A stretch of DNA of 5,324 nucleotides from assembly GCA_003152955.1 (NCBI GenBank), contig PMBQ01000029.1, forward strand, positions 1 to 5,324. Reading direction: 5' to 3'. Shown in pieces: positions 1 to 5,324 of this stretch (positions are counted from its first letter, which is position 1; each line of letters starts with the position of its first letter). The position numbers and the translations under genes were made by a program. Source of the stretch: Candidatus Bathyarchaeota archaeon (GTDB taxonomy: Archaea > Thermoproteota > Bathyarchaeia > 40CM-2-53-6 > FEN-987). Below the pieces are notes generated by a model. It was not told the DNA's origin. It worked only from the letters and a program-made list of their open reading frames with translations, and made no database searches.

Positions 1-1
1 A

Positions 2-286
2 TTTGGATGTACCTTCCACGAGCAGATGTGTGAGGAGCACGCTAGCAAATTCGCTGTCGGTGTACAGGAACTCACTTCCAAGCCCTCCAGCTACATGATG
101 GGGCTGGCCAAGTTTTACAAGATTGATGTTCAAGTCCTCATGGACCTGCCTGAGGACGACCGCTCCGTGCTTCAGCGCTTTGCGGACATGGTGCGGAAGG
201 ACGATTTTGATGGAATCACAGAACTGGCCAAAACCAACAGGCCGCTCCTTAAGAAGTTCTACCGACCAGAACAGGACGAAGAGTGA
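2..286 (+). CDS. Hypothetical protein, 5'-partial
   Basis: The reading frame is open from the left edge of the window to a TGA at 284-286, giving at least 94 codons. An ATG at 26 exists, but only a poor ribosome-binding sequence (cgagcag) lies before it and the frame stays open upstream, so the true start is probably outside the window. The visible protein is mixed charged and helical in character, with no cysteine cluster, signal peptide or membrane segment. It has an acidic patch (LPEDDR), a KDD segment and a charged C-terminus ending in EQDEE. I do not recognise the family. Its stop codon overlaps the ATG of the next gene by one base (TGATG), a common arrangement for coupled translation. 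Coding status is fairly secure from the open frame and this junction; function is unknown. Confidence 0.65.
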   Translation, partial: FGCTFHEQMCEEHASKFAVGVQELTSKPSSYMMGLAKFYKIDVQVLMDLPEDDRSVLQRFADMVRKDDFDGITELAKTNRPLLKKFYRPEQDEE

Positions 287-522
287 TGTACCGCATCCTT
301 TTACATTGGTTTGTACTGTATCTCCGATGCAAGAACTACTGGAGCCGATACGAAGTGCACAACCGCTGGTGCCTCAGGTTCCACCAGAAACATTGGGGGT
401 TTGTACGCTTTAGTGACACTGGAGAAACTGAAACAATAGACCCGATCAAAATGCCGTGGATAGTGGGGTCACTCAATTACTGTTCAAAATGTCACACATG
501 GAGGTTAAAAAGTGGTGGGTGA
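286..522 (+). CDS. Small Trp/Cys/His-rich hypothetical protein
   Basis: This is a 78-residue, basic, aromatic-rich protein. I chose the ATG at 286 because it overlaps the preceding TGA (TGATG); a GTG at 283 directly before it is the alternative. It contains six tryptophans and four cysteines: C15, C29, and a C66-x2-C69 pair followed by H70. Several other histidines (H7, H25, H33, H36) are present. The late CSKCH motif looks like half of a zinc-binding site, with the other ligands possibly C15/C29 or histidines, but this is inference. The N-terminus is hydrophobic for about a dozen residues (RILLHWFVLYLR), too short and too interrupted for a confident membrane helix. The end overlaps the next gene's start by 11 nt. 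The family is not recognised. Confidence 0.6.
   Translation: MYRILLHWFVLYLRCKNYWSRYEVHNRWCLRFHQKHWGFVRFSDTGETETIDPIKMPWIVGSLNYCSKCHTWRLKSGG
500..504 (+). promoter_or_regulatory. Ribosome binding site for the 512 gene
   Basis: A perfect GGAGG lies 7 nt before the GTG at 512, inside the end of the upstream gene. It supports GTG 512 over the GTG at 515 and the downstream ATG at 539. Confidence 0.65.
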
Positions 523-1081
523 CGAGGCCGATGCTTTAATGGATATGTGCGGGTTTTGGGAGGATGATGAAGAAGACTATCGCATTAGGCGTGTTCGAAG
601 AATGGACCTTCGCAAAATGGCAATAGACAACCCACTGGAGGAGGACATCTTCCGACTCACCGAGCTCGTCGTTGATCGTCTCAAACCATGGGGTGCCTAC
701 ATTTACTACCACGCGGCAACAGGGTCCGTGTACGTGAAGTTCCCGCATTGGGGCCTGGGATCCGTCAGGTTGGCCGATCACAAGGGGATAGCCAAGTACG
801 CATACCGTTGGAATTTTGTAGCCACAAAAGAGAGTGAGTGGAAAATCATCACGGATCGCGGAATCCGAAGACTTTTCTTCGGTAAAAACAATTTTGAACT
901 GTTCATAACAACATTTGAATCCGAAGCAAAATCTAGGGGCATTAAGCCCGGAGACGAAGCGGAATACCCAATAAAGGAGAAAACCAGTGGCAGACCAGAA
1001 AGGGAATCCGGACCAGCAAGACTTACACACGCCCGAGAGAGACGACTTTTACCGGGATATGGAAAACCGGAAAAAGATTAA
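512..1081 (+). CDS. Hypothetical phage protein, 189 aa
   Basis: This gene begins at GTG 512, supported by a GGAGG 7 nt upstream; ATG 539 would be a later alternative. The N-terminus is acidic (EDDEEDY), followed by a basic helix-like stretch around residues 24-36. The central part, about residues 60-102, alternates strands and aromatics: YIYYHAATGSVYVKFPHWG, then GSVRLADHKG and a tyrosine/tryptophan-rich segment. This looks like a compact alpha/beta domain and is the best target for a family search. No catalytic motif is evident. From residue 159 on, the tail is rich in Arg, Pro and Gly and is coded by the same DNA as the start of the next gene in another frame, so it may not be functional. 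The family is not recognised; the operon suggests an accessory phage function. Confidence 0.72.
   Translation: MVGDEADALMDMCGFWEDDEEDYRIRRVRRMDLRKMAIDNPLEEDIFRLTELVVDRLKPWGAYIYYHAATGSVYVKFPHWGLGSVRLADHKGIAKYAYRWNFVATKESEWKIITDRGIRRLFFGKNNFELFITTFESEAKSRGIKPGDEAEYPIKEKTSGRPERESGPARLTHARERRLLPGYGKPEKD
975..979 (+). promoter_or_regulatory. Ribosome binding site for the 987 gene
   Basis: AGGAG lies 7 nt before GTG 987, within the coding sequence of the upstream gene. It decides the start of the 76-aa gene and argues that the 95-nt overlap is genuine and not an annotation artefact. Confidence 0.6.
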
Positions 1082-1217
1082 GCGCTACACATTCGCGATC
1101 ACGTTTGATGTGGATGAGGCGATGCTCAAGGCAGACATCCCGGCAACCATCCACGACGCGCTCAAGAACGCATGCCTAAAACCCATTCGTGTCAAAAAAC
1201 TGCCGAACGGTGACTGA
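987..1217 (+). CDS. Small hypothetical protein, 76 aa
   Basis: A GTG start at 987 with AGGAG 7 nt upstream gives a 76-residue protein. The alternative ATG at 1059 would remove the first 24 residues and reduce the overlap with the previous gene from 95 to 23 nt, but its ribosome-binding sequence is weak. The N-terminal third is polar and charged, probably disordered (ADQKGNPDQQDLHTPERDD). The rest has a plausible small fold: a basic KKIKRY segment, a strand-like TFAITFDVDE, a helix around IHDALKNA and a basic end. No known motif, signal or membrane segment is visible. The next gene starts one base after its TGA, so they are probably coupled. Function is unknown. Confidence 0.62.
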   Translation: MADQKGNPDQQDLHTPERDDFYRDMENRKKIKRYTFAITFDVDEAMLKADIPATIHDALKNACLKPIRVKKLPNGD

Positions 1218-1218
1218 C

Positions 1219-1314
1219 ATGTTGATGGTACAAAGACCAAATAAGGCAATAGGGTGGGTCCTGATTGCGACAGGACTTGCCCTTCTAATGTTCGTTACGT
1301 TGTGGAGGTGGTGA
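1219..1314 (+). CDS. Single-pass small membrane protein, 31 aa
   Basis: This short gene fills what would otherwise be the only gap in the operon. ATG 1219 lies one base after the upstream TGA, and a GGTGA at 1209-1213 sits 5 nt before it as a weak ribosome-binding site. The TGA at 1312-1314 overlaps the next ATG by one base. The peptide has a short basic N-terminus (Q5, R6, K9), then an uninterrupted hydrophobic stretch of about 20 residues (10-29: AIGWVLIATGLALLMFVTLW), ending Arg-Trp. This is a clear single transmembrane helix, probably in the inner membrane. Such peptides in phages include holin-like, spanin-like and superinfection-exclusion proteins, but nothing identifies which. An overlapping reading from GTG 1254 in the next gene's frame would compete with it but lacks a ribosome-binding site. 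Confidence 0.55.
   Translation: MLMVQRPNKAIGWVLIATGLALLMFVTLWRW
1304..1308 (+). promoter_or_regulatory. Ribosome binding site for the 1314 gene
   Basis: GGAGG lies 5 nt before ATG 1314, embedded in the last codons of the membrane-peptide gene. It fixes the start at 1314 and rules against the longer GTG 1254 start. Confidence 0.65.
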
Positions 1315-1493
1315 TGGCAACATTCACGAAGTTCCTCGGGCTTCCGGTACATGTGGAAGCCGATAAGCGATGGAAGCAACGCAAGTTTGCCTTCGTCCAT
1401 GCAAAAATAGCAATACCGAACATCAAATCGCCGGAAGATCTCAAGCTCTGGGAAAAGATACTCGCTAACGCATTGAAAAATGCAAAAGCATAA
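1314..1493 (+). CDS. Small basic hypothetical protein, 59 aa
   Basis: The frame is open from GTG 1254, but ATG 1314 has a perfect GGAGG at 5 nt and overlaps the preceding TGA by one base, so the 59-residue form is preferred. The protein is lysine-rich. It starts with a short apolar segment (FTKFLGLPVHV), continues with a basic run (DKRWKQRKFAF) and a strand-like AKIAIPN, and ends in an amphipathic helix (SPEDLKLWEKILANALKNAK). The positive charge would suit nucleic-acid or protein binding, but no known motif is visible. Its last 14 nt overlap the start of the sigma-factor gene, so the two may be co-translated. The family is not recognised. Confidence 0.6.
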   Translation: MATFTKFLGLPVHVEADKRWKQRKFAFVHAKIAIPNIKSPEDLKLWEKILANALKNAKA

Positions 1494-2106
1494 TCCCAAT
1501 CTCAGGTTTGATAAAATATGGGATGAAGTAGGACCGTACGTGGAGCACATGTGCGTACGGTTCTCTTCCAGCTTTCGTTACCGGATTGCGGAGGACCTCA
1601 GGCAGGAATGCGCCATCAAGCTAGTGGAACTGTTGGAGCGCACAAAGCTTAGTGACGAGCAACTGATAGCCCTCTTCCGGGCTTCGGTACACAATCTCCT
1701 CTGCGACTTCTATCGCTCGTACGCTCGTACCTTCGGTTTGGAGGACGATGTACTTGAAGACGAGCACGGCGAGGAACTCTTTACTTCTCATGACTCTACT
1801 CCCTTCGAAATGCTGGTCCTGAAGGAATACGCGGAAGCCATCTCCTTGGCACTCGAGTTCGAATTAGACAGACGAGTTCTGGAGTTGCTACTGGCACCCA
1901 CCCGCCCACTGATCGTCCACGCGGAACGAGTGTTCTACGATGCCAAACTCCGGGGCACGCGGACCCAAGCGGCGGGGTCTCCTAACGGGGTGGAGATAAC
2001 GGGGCAGATGATAGCGCAGTCCTTGGCTGTCTCTCCTGCAACAGTGTCGCGATCTCTAACGCGTCTACGCCACATAATACGCAGGTTGATTCATGGGACC
2101 ACATAG
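1480..2106 (+). CDS. Sigma-70-like RNA polymerase sigma factor
   Basis: This 208-residue protein has the layout of a small two-domain sigma factor, which would direct host RNA polymerase to phage promoters. Residues about 20-85 resemble sigma region 2: an AEDLRQECAIKLVELLER helix carrying the DLxQE-type motif (39-43), then a helix around FRASVHNLLCDFYRSYAR that would correspond to the -10-binding part. An acidic linker follows (LEDDVLEDEHGEE). Residues about 172-203 form a helix-turn-helix resembling region 4 (MIAQSLAVSPATVSRSL), the usual -35 reader. The stretch between (residues about 135-170) is longer than in typical ECF sigmas. ATG 1480 has no good ribosome-binding site and overlaps the previous gene by 14 nt, suggesting coupling. 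The 3' 125 bp are antisense to the primase gene. The sigma-like fold is likely; its role in middle or late transcription is inferred. A different HTH regulator is the alternative. Confidence 0.72.
   Translation: MQKHNPNLRFDKIWDEVGPYVEHMCVRFSSSFRYRIAEDLRQECAIKLVELLERTKLSDEQLIALFRASVHNLLCDFYRSYARTFGLEDDVLEDEHGEELFTSHDSTPFEMLVLKEYAEAISLALEFELDRRVLELLLAPTRPLIVHAERVFYDAKLRGTRTQAAGSPNGVEITGQMIAQSLAVSPATVSRSLTRLRHIIRRLIHGTT
1533..1561. repeat. Inverted repeat with nested palindrome
   Basis: Perfect 8-bp arms ACCGTACG (1533-1540) and CGTACGGT (1554-1561) enclose a 13-nt loop. A perfect 10-bp palindrome, GCACATGTGC, occupies 1545-1554 and shares one base with the right arm. The element lies in the early coding region of the sigma-factor gene. 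It is not a terminator, because no T-run follows. It could be an operator-like dyad or an mRNA hairpin near the translation start, or simply chance. Confidence 0.4.
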
Positions 2107-2929
2107 CAGTAAGCATGTACCCACGCACGTTATCCCACCCCAAATCAGCTGGGTCCCCGCCCTCAATATAAACCGGAATTGCGGGAATGCTTCGGTCCAT
2201 TTCTGAAAACATCTCAGCAGTAGCTTGTGTAGCTGTCCAAGCATCATTATCATACACCACAAAAATAATTTTAGGACGGACATTCAATATTTTGTAAGCC
2301 TGGGCCAGGCTACAGGTTTTGCCGAGTGTAGCCTGACCGCCGACGCGGAGCGCGTCAAAGATTCCCTCAACGATGATGCAGATTCCATCATTCGCGACCC
2401 TGAGACCATCAAGCCAATACACCACCCCGGATTTCGAAACACCCTTCGGGTTCACCGTTTTCTGCTTCACCACACCATAGATCGAACGGGACTGCCAATA
2501 AGTGATGTCGCCATACTCCCTCACCGGGAACACAATCGAATCACGACCGGGGGTGTAACCACACTCCACCTCATGTGGATTTACGCCTCGAGATTTAATA
2601 TAGTCCCATCCACGTTGAAATTCGCCCGGTACTCGAAGTGGTTCATATCCTTGCGGTAGAGGACAGAATGCCTGAACCACCCCGCGCATCCTTTCCCAAT
2701 CCTGTCTATTTGGTGCTCTCGCCCACTTTACTTCCCCAGGGGACTGCCACGCCGGGACGAGCAGACTGAGAGCACCCCCATCACCGCAGGAGAAGCAATG
2801 AAAGACAAACTTTTCCGGGTTTATCCAGAGCGCCTTTGTCGCACACTTTGGGCAAGTGACTTTAAGTTCACCCGCAGTCTGGGTCCAGATCGTCCCGAAT
2901 ATGTCGCGTATTTGTTGGTCAGTTATCAC
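1982..2929 (-). CDS. DnaG-type DNA primase (zinc finger + TOPRIM)
   Basis: This 315-residue protein would lay RNA primers on single-stranded DNA for replication, working with the helicase encoded upstream. An N-terminal zinc-binding site is seen at C26-x2-C29 and C45-x2-C48 (CPKC and HCFSCG). A middle region (SIVFPVREYGDITYWQSRS) matches the strand-rich part that precedes TOPRIM in phage primases. TOPRIM follows: the VEGIFDAL motif with E188, the VVYDNDA motif with D227 and D229, and a GDPAD at 258-262. I chose GTG 2929 because it overlaps the upstream TGA as GTGA and has GGTGGG 8 nt before it. GTG 2938 would add three residues but sits only 1-2 nt from that site. No helicase domain is fused. 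The last 40 or so residues are antisense to the sigma gene, lie beyond the conserved motifs and may be dispensable. Confidence 0.88.
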   Translation of the reverse strand: MITDQQIRDIFGTIWTQTAGELKVTCPKCATKALWINPEKFVFHCFSCGDGGALSLLVPAWQSPGEVKWARAPNRQDWERMRGVVQAFCPLPQGYEPLRVPGEFQRGWDYIKSRGVNPHEVECGYTPGRDSIVFPVREYGDITYWQSRSIYGVVKQKTVNPKGVSKSGVVYWLDGLRVANDGICIIVEGIFDALRVGGQATLGKTCSLAQAYKILNVRPKIIFVVYDNDAWTATQATAEMFSEMDRSIPAIPVYIEGGDPADLGWDNVRGYMLTAMWSHESTCVLCGVDALEIATLLQERQPRTALSSAPLSPPR

Positions 2930-4290
2930 GATGCACACCCACCATTGTTACCTTCCCACCCGTCAGCATAGTATCCAGTTAACCCATTCGAGTAGGCCGT
3001 CACCAACACCAAACTCCCAAGCATGACAGGCACAGCGCCACTGGCAAGTAGAGCGGTGATATCATAAGTGTAAAGTGTGTCGTGTACTGAGAATACGAGC
3101 ATGTTCCTCGCAACAACCATCCCATCACAAGTTTTATTTAACCCACCCAACTGTGCAACAACCGTCCATGTGGACATATCAATGATGCAAACGGCCTGAG
3201 TGGTCGCGTCGTTTGTCCCGTTCCCGAGGAACAGGTACTTTCCTTTCACTCTGGGTTGACACCCTCCCCAGCTACTCACACCGGGACCGGGAAGTCCACC
3301 ACCCAAGCCGGGGGCGAATCCTCCTCCATCAAGTCTGAACGCCGCAACATTTCCCGTTGGGGGCCATGCAGACCAATAGTACCCATTGTATATCCACCCA
3401 AGCGTCCAATCACGCCCAGAGATATCAATGTTTGCTCCGAGTAAAGTTGCAGCACCTAGCGTTCCATCGGAGGCCACATCCCATGAGTAGAGATAAGCGT
3501 GATCATACCTGTTGGCTCCGATAGCAAATATCTTATGACTCACCGAATCATAAGCGTATCCACGTGCATTGACAAAATCAGTTACTGCTTGTGCATTGAT
3601 AAGTACCGGATTTGTTGGGTCTGTGATATCGTATGATTCAAGCGCTCCAAAATAGGTGTTTCCTTGATTATAAACGATCAAAATGTTGTTCCGGTCAACC
3701 AACCCACGTCGGAGCAGAAAGAGCATTGCCCCGCCCAAAGGACTGAAAGGAAAAACTGCGAGCAAGGAATGAACAAGCGTTGGGGCGAAAGGCGTAAGAT
3801 TCCACTGATAAGTAAAAAGACTGCTTCCATCATTCATCCAAAAATATGTGGAATCTGATGCTTGACCATATGGAGTTCCACCCGACCCACTTGGGGGAGG
3901 AGCAACGGTCGCCGCATACACCGGATTTGCGGGGTCCAACAGATCGTAGATATCAAGACCACCAGAACGTAACGTATAAATGTATCTGAGCATCAAAGTT
4001 GTTCCAGTAACATAATTGGACCAATCTGTCAAGGGTCCTGTAGTATAGCGCCCCACGACATAATAAATATAAGTGGTGCCCGGAAGAACGGTAGAATCCA
4101 CGAAGGTTCGATTATTAACAAGTTGTGTTACTACCGGAATGAATGTTAATGGGTGTTCCCCGGTCCCACGATAGAGCGTGTAGGACTGAACTGGAATACT
4201 TGAAACTGAAACATCAGTCCATGACAGAGAAATGGAAGCAAACCCAACATTTGTAATTGACAATACCGGGGCTACAGGTAGAAGCCTCAT
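2926..4290 (-). CDS. Fibronectin type III / beta-propeller-like protein
   Basis: This 454-residue protein starts at ATG 4290, overlapping the helicase stop (ATGA), with GGAGG 7 nt upstream. Residues about 5-98 form a convincing fibronectin type III domain: a proline-rich entry, SISLSWTD, SYTLYRGTG, TFVDSTVLPGTTYIYYVVG and SNYVTGTT. The rest (about 100-450) contains repeated strands resembling LVIVD-type propeller repeats: LDIYDLLDPANPVYAATV at about 112-129, LESYDITDPTNPVLINAQ at 217-234, and weaker copies near 376-392 and 405-427 (YTYDIT). A Gly/Pro-rich loop lies near 322-343. There is no clear signal peptide or membrane segment. Such domains usually bind proteins or sugars and decorate virions or cell surfaces; a tail-fibre, capsid-decoration or adsorption role is inferred. 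Its place between helicase and primase genes is unexpected. Confidence 0.82.
   Translation of the reverse strand: MRLLPVAPVLSITNVGFASISLSWTDVSVSSIPVQSYTLYRGTGEHPLTFIPVVTQLVNNRTFVDSTVLPGTTYIYYVVGRYTTGPLTDWSNYVTGTTLMLRYIYTLRSGGLDIYDLLDPANPVYAATVAPPPSGSGGTPYGQASDSTYFWMNDGSSLFTYQWNLTPFAPTLVHSLLAVFPFSPLGGAMLFLLRRGLVDRNNILIVYNQGNTYFGALESYDITDPTNPVLINAQAVTDFVNARGYAYDSVSHKIFAIGANRYDHAYLYSWDVASDGTLGAATLLGANIDISGRDWTLGWIYNGYYWSAWPPTGNVAAFRLDGGGFAPGLGGGLPGPGVSSWGGCQPRVKGKYLFLGNGTNDATTQAVCIIDMSTWTVVAQLGGLNKTCDGMVVARNMLVFSVHDTLYTYDITALLASGAVPVMLGSLVLVTAYSNGLTGYYADGWEGNNGGCAS
2938..2943 (-). promoter_or_regulatory. Ribosome binding site for the primase gene
   Basis: GGTGGG on the minus strand lies 8 nt before GTG 2929, inside the end of the FN3-protein gene. 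It is a moderate match, but the spacing favours GTG 2929 over GTG 2938. Confidence 0.45.
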
Positions 4291-5324
4291 TTTGGTGCCT
4301 CCAATGTAATATCCTTGAATGACATCCTATCAAACACCGTCCGCATGAGAACAGGGCTTGAACTGCGTTGATTATCACGATTCTTTATTAAATACCACCG
4401 CATGGTCCCATCTTCCTCTTCATCCTTAGTCTGACACATTGCAATCACAGTGTCCACAATCTTTACCTTTTCCCACGAATCACCAACATCATCCATATCA
4501 AGGCGTTGCTTACCAAACCCCTGTCTGGTGGTCTGAGTGGCGGTGAGGCCCACCATATTATGGCGTTGGACAAGCGCACGAAGTTCGGAAGTTACCTGAC
4601 CCAGGGCATACGCTTCATTGTCACGGTCCGGTCGTTTAAGCTCGTCCAGATAGTCCACCACCAGAACGTCAGGCCAGAAATTATGCTTGCGGAGCAGAAG
4701 CTTAAGATGGGCTTCAATGTCGTTCACCGTCGCGGACCGGGACGGGAATTCAATGATTTTAATATTACCTTTAAAGGTGTTCTGAAAGTGAACCATCCGG
4801 GACTTGAACTCTCCCGGATTTGCTTCAATCTCGTCACGCGTCATACCTGAGATTTTGAGATCGTATCGTTTGGCGGTTTTCTTAGCCGACATTTCAGCAG
4901 TAACGTGTGCCACTTTGGCACCACAAAAGAGTGCGTTGCCGCCCAAGTCAACAAGACCAGCCGATTTACCACGGTAAGGAGGAGCCATAAGTACATGAAG
5001 CTCTTTCCTGCCAAAACCTCCGCGGAGTTTTTGATCAAGGCTACGATGAAGAGTGGGTATCTTGTCCATCGTTTCGTTTTCTGACTCTTTATCAGATCTC
5101 TCTTCCAACCCACTTGCATCGAAAAGTGAGAGCACTGGTACGTGGTCAACCCTTGCAACATCTTCGGCTCCTGCCAAAGCACGGCGAGCAAGTGTAGTAT
5201 CTCCGGATTCGATGGCAACTGCCCCGGCTCTAATGCACTCACGGATATGTTGAGTTTCAGCGAAGATTTGTAAACGATCTGTGGCATGGCGGACCTTAGA
5301 AAGTGTAATCTCAATACTTTGAAT
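4287..5324 (-). CDS. DnaB-type replicative helicase, 5'-partial
   Basis: The frame is open to the right edge, giving at least 345 residues; a TTG at 5177 is not needed as a start, because 49 more codons precede it without a stop. The RecA-like ATPase core is clear: Walker A APPYRGKS at visible residues 114-121, a TAEMS segment whose Glu (E144) fits the catalytic position of DnaB proteins, Walker B VLVVDYLDEL at 220-229 with D224, a TATQTTR segment at about 261-267 where DnaB has its SQLNR motif, and a KNRDNQR at 314-320 matching the C-terminal arginine-finger region. The visible part before the core (IPTLHRSLDQKLRGG) is the usual lead-in. The enzyme would unwind DNA at the fork as a hexamer. 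It overlaps the next gene as ATGA. Being a RecA-like phage ATPase other than the replicative helicase is possible, but the primase downstream supports the call. Confidence 0.87.
   Translation of the reverse strand: MQSIEITLSKVRHATDRLQIFAETQHIRECIRAGAVAIESGDTTLARRALAGAEDVARVDHVPVLSLFDASGLEERSDKESENETMDKIPTLHRSLDQKLRGGFGRKELHVLMAPPYRGKSAGLVDLGGNALFCGAKVAHVTAEMSAKKTAKRYDLKISGMTRDEIEANPGEFKSRMVHFQNTFKGNIKIIEFPSRSATVNDIEAHLKLLLRKHNFWPDVLVVDYLDELKRPDRDNEAYALGQVTSELRALVQRHNMVGLTATQTTRQGFGKQRLDMDDVGDSWEKVKIVDTVIAMCQTKDEEEDGTMRWYLIKNRDNQRSSSPVLMRTVFDRMSFKDITLEAPK
4298..4302 (-). promoter_or_regulatory. Ribosome binding site for the FN3 protein gene
   Basis: GGAGG on the minus strand lies 7 nt before ATG 4290, within the last codons of the helicase gene. 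It indicates strong independent initiation of the FN3/propeller protein in addition to any coupling. Confidence 0.65.

Noticed and set aside
536..1030. 164-codon open frame on the minus strand opposite the 189-aa gene
   Set aside because: It lies wholly antisense to a better-supported gene with a GGAGG start and operon junctions, and its translation shows no recognisable domain.
1254..1313. GTG-initiated N-terminal extension of the 59-aa gene
   Set aside because: It has no ribosome-binding site, while ATG 1314 has GGAGG at 5 nt and a TGATG junction; the extension also overprints the membrane peptide.
1473..1517. Possible promoter (TTGAAA and TAAAAT) near the sigma gene start
   Set aside because: The two boxes are more than 30 nt apart, far from the usual 16-18 nt, and lie within and across coding sequence.
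1176..1550. 124-codon minus-strand open frame
   Set aside because: It crosses several well-joined plus-strand genes and has no domain signal; it is a shadow.
1714..1730. Short tandem repeat of GCTCGTAC in the sigma gene
   Set aside because: It has only two 8-9 nt copies inside coding sequence, consistent with chance.
2090..2160. Search for a bidirectional terminator at the convergence point
   Set aside because: No stable GC-rich stem followed by a T-run was found on either strand.
2225..2659. 144-codon plus-strand open frame
   Set aside because: It is antisense to the primase TOPRIM and middle region, whose motifs prove the minus-strand reading.

Overview
The window reads as part of the genome of a double-stranded DNA tailed phage or a related prophage-like element, from an unidentified host. 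The reasons are dense packing with almost no intergenic DNA, very short overlapping genes, and a replication set of a DnaB-type helicase and a compact zinc-finger/TOPRIM primase alongside a small divergent sigma factor. No rRNA, tRNA, CRISPR, transposase or integrase was seen. The host cannot be named from this sequence.

The window holds two converging gene strings. The plus string (1-2106) has seven genes in a row: a 5'-truncated gene, a Trp/Cys-rich 78-aa protein, a 189-aa hypothetical, a 76-aa hypothetical, a 31-aa single-pass membrane peptide, a 59-aa basic protein and a 208-aa sigma-70-like factor. Neighbouring reading frames touch or overlap (1 nt, 11 nt, 95 nt, 1-nt gap, 1 nt, 14 nt), so they look like one translationally coupled operon. 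Only the sigma factor has a recognisable function.

The minus string (5324 down to 1982) has three genes in transcription order: a DnaB-type helicase open at the window edge, a 454-aa fibronectin type III plus beta-propeller-like protein, and the primase. Both junctions are 4-nt overlaps (ATGA and GTGA), so helicase and primase are likely made from one message. The surface-type protein between them has no obvious role in replication, and it is the most unusual point of layout here.

The two strings run into each other. The last 125 bp of the primase gene are antisense to the 3' end of the sigma gene, including its helix-turn-helix, and no terminator is visible between them. The two transcripts may therefore interfere or form antisense RNA. 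A sigma factor opposed to a replication operon would fit a temporal switch, but that is inference.
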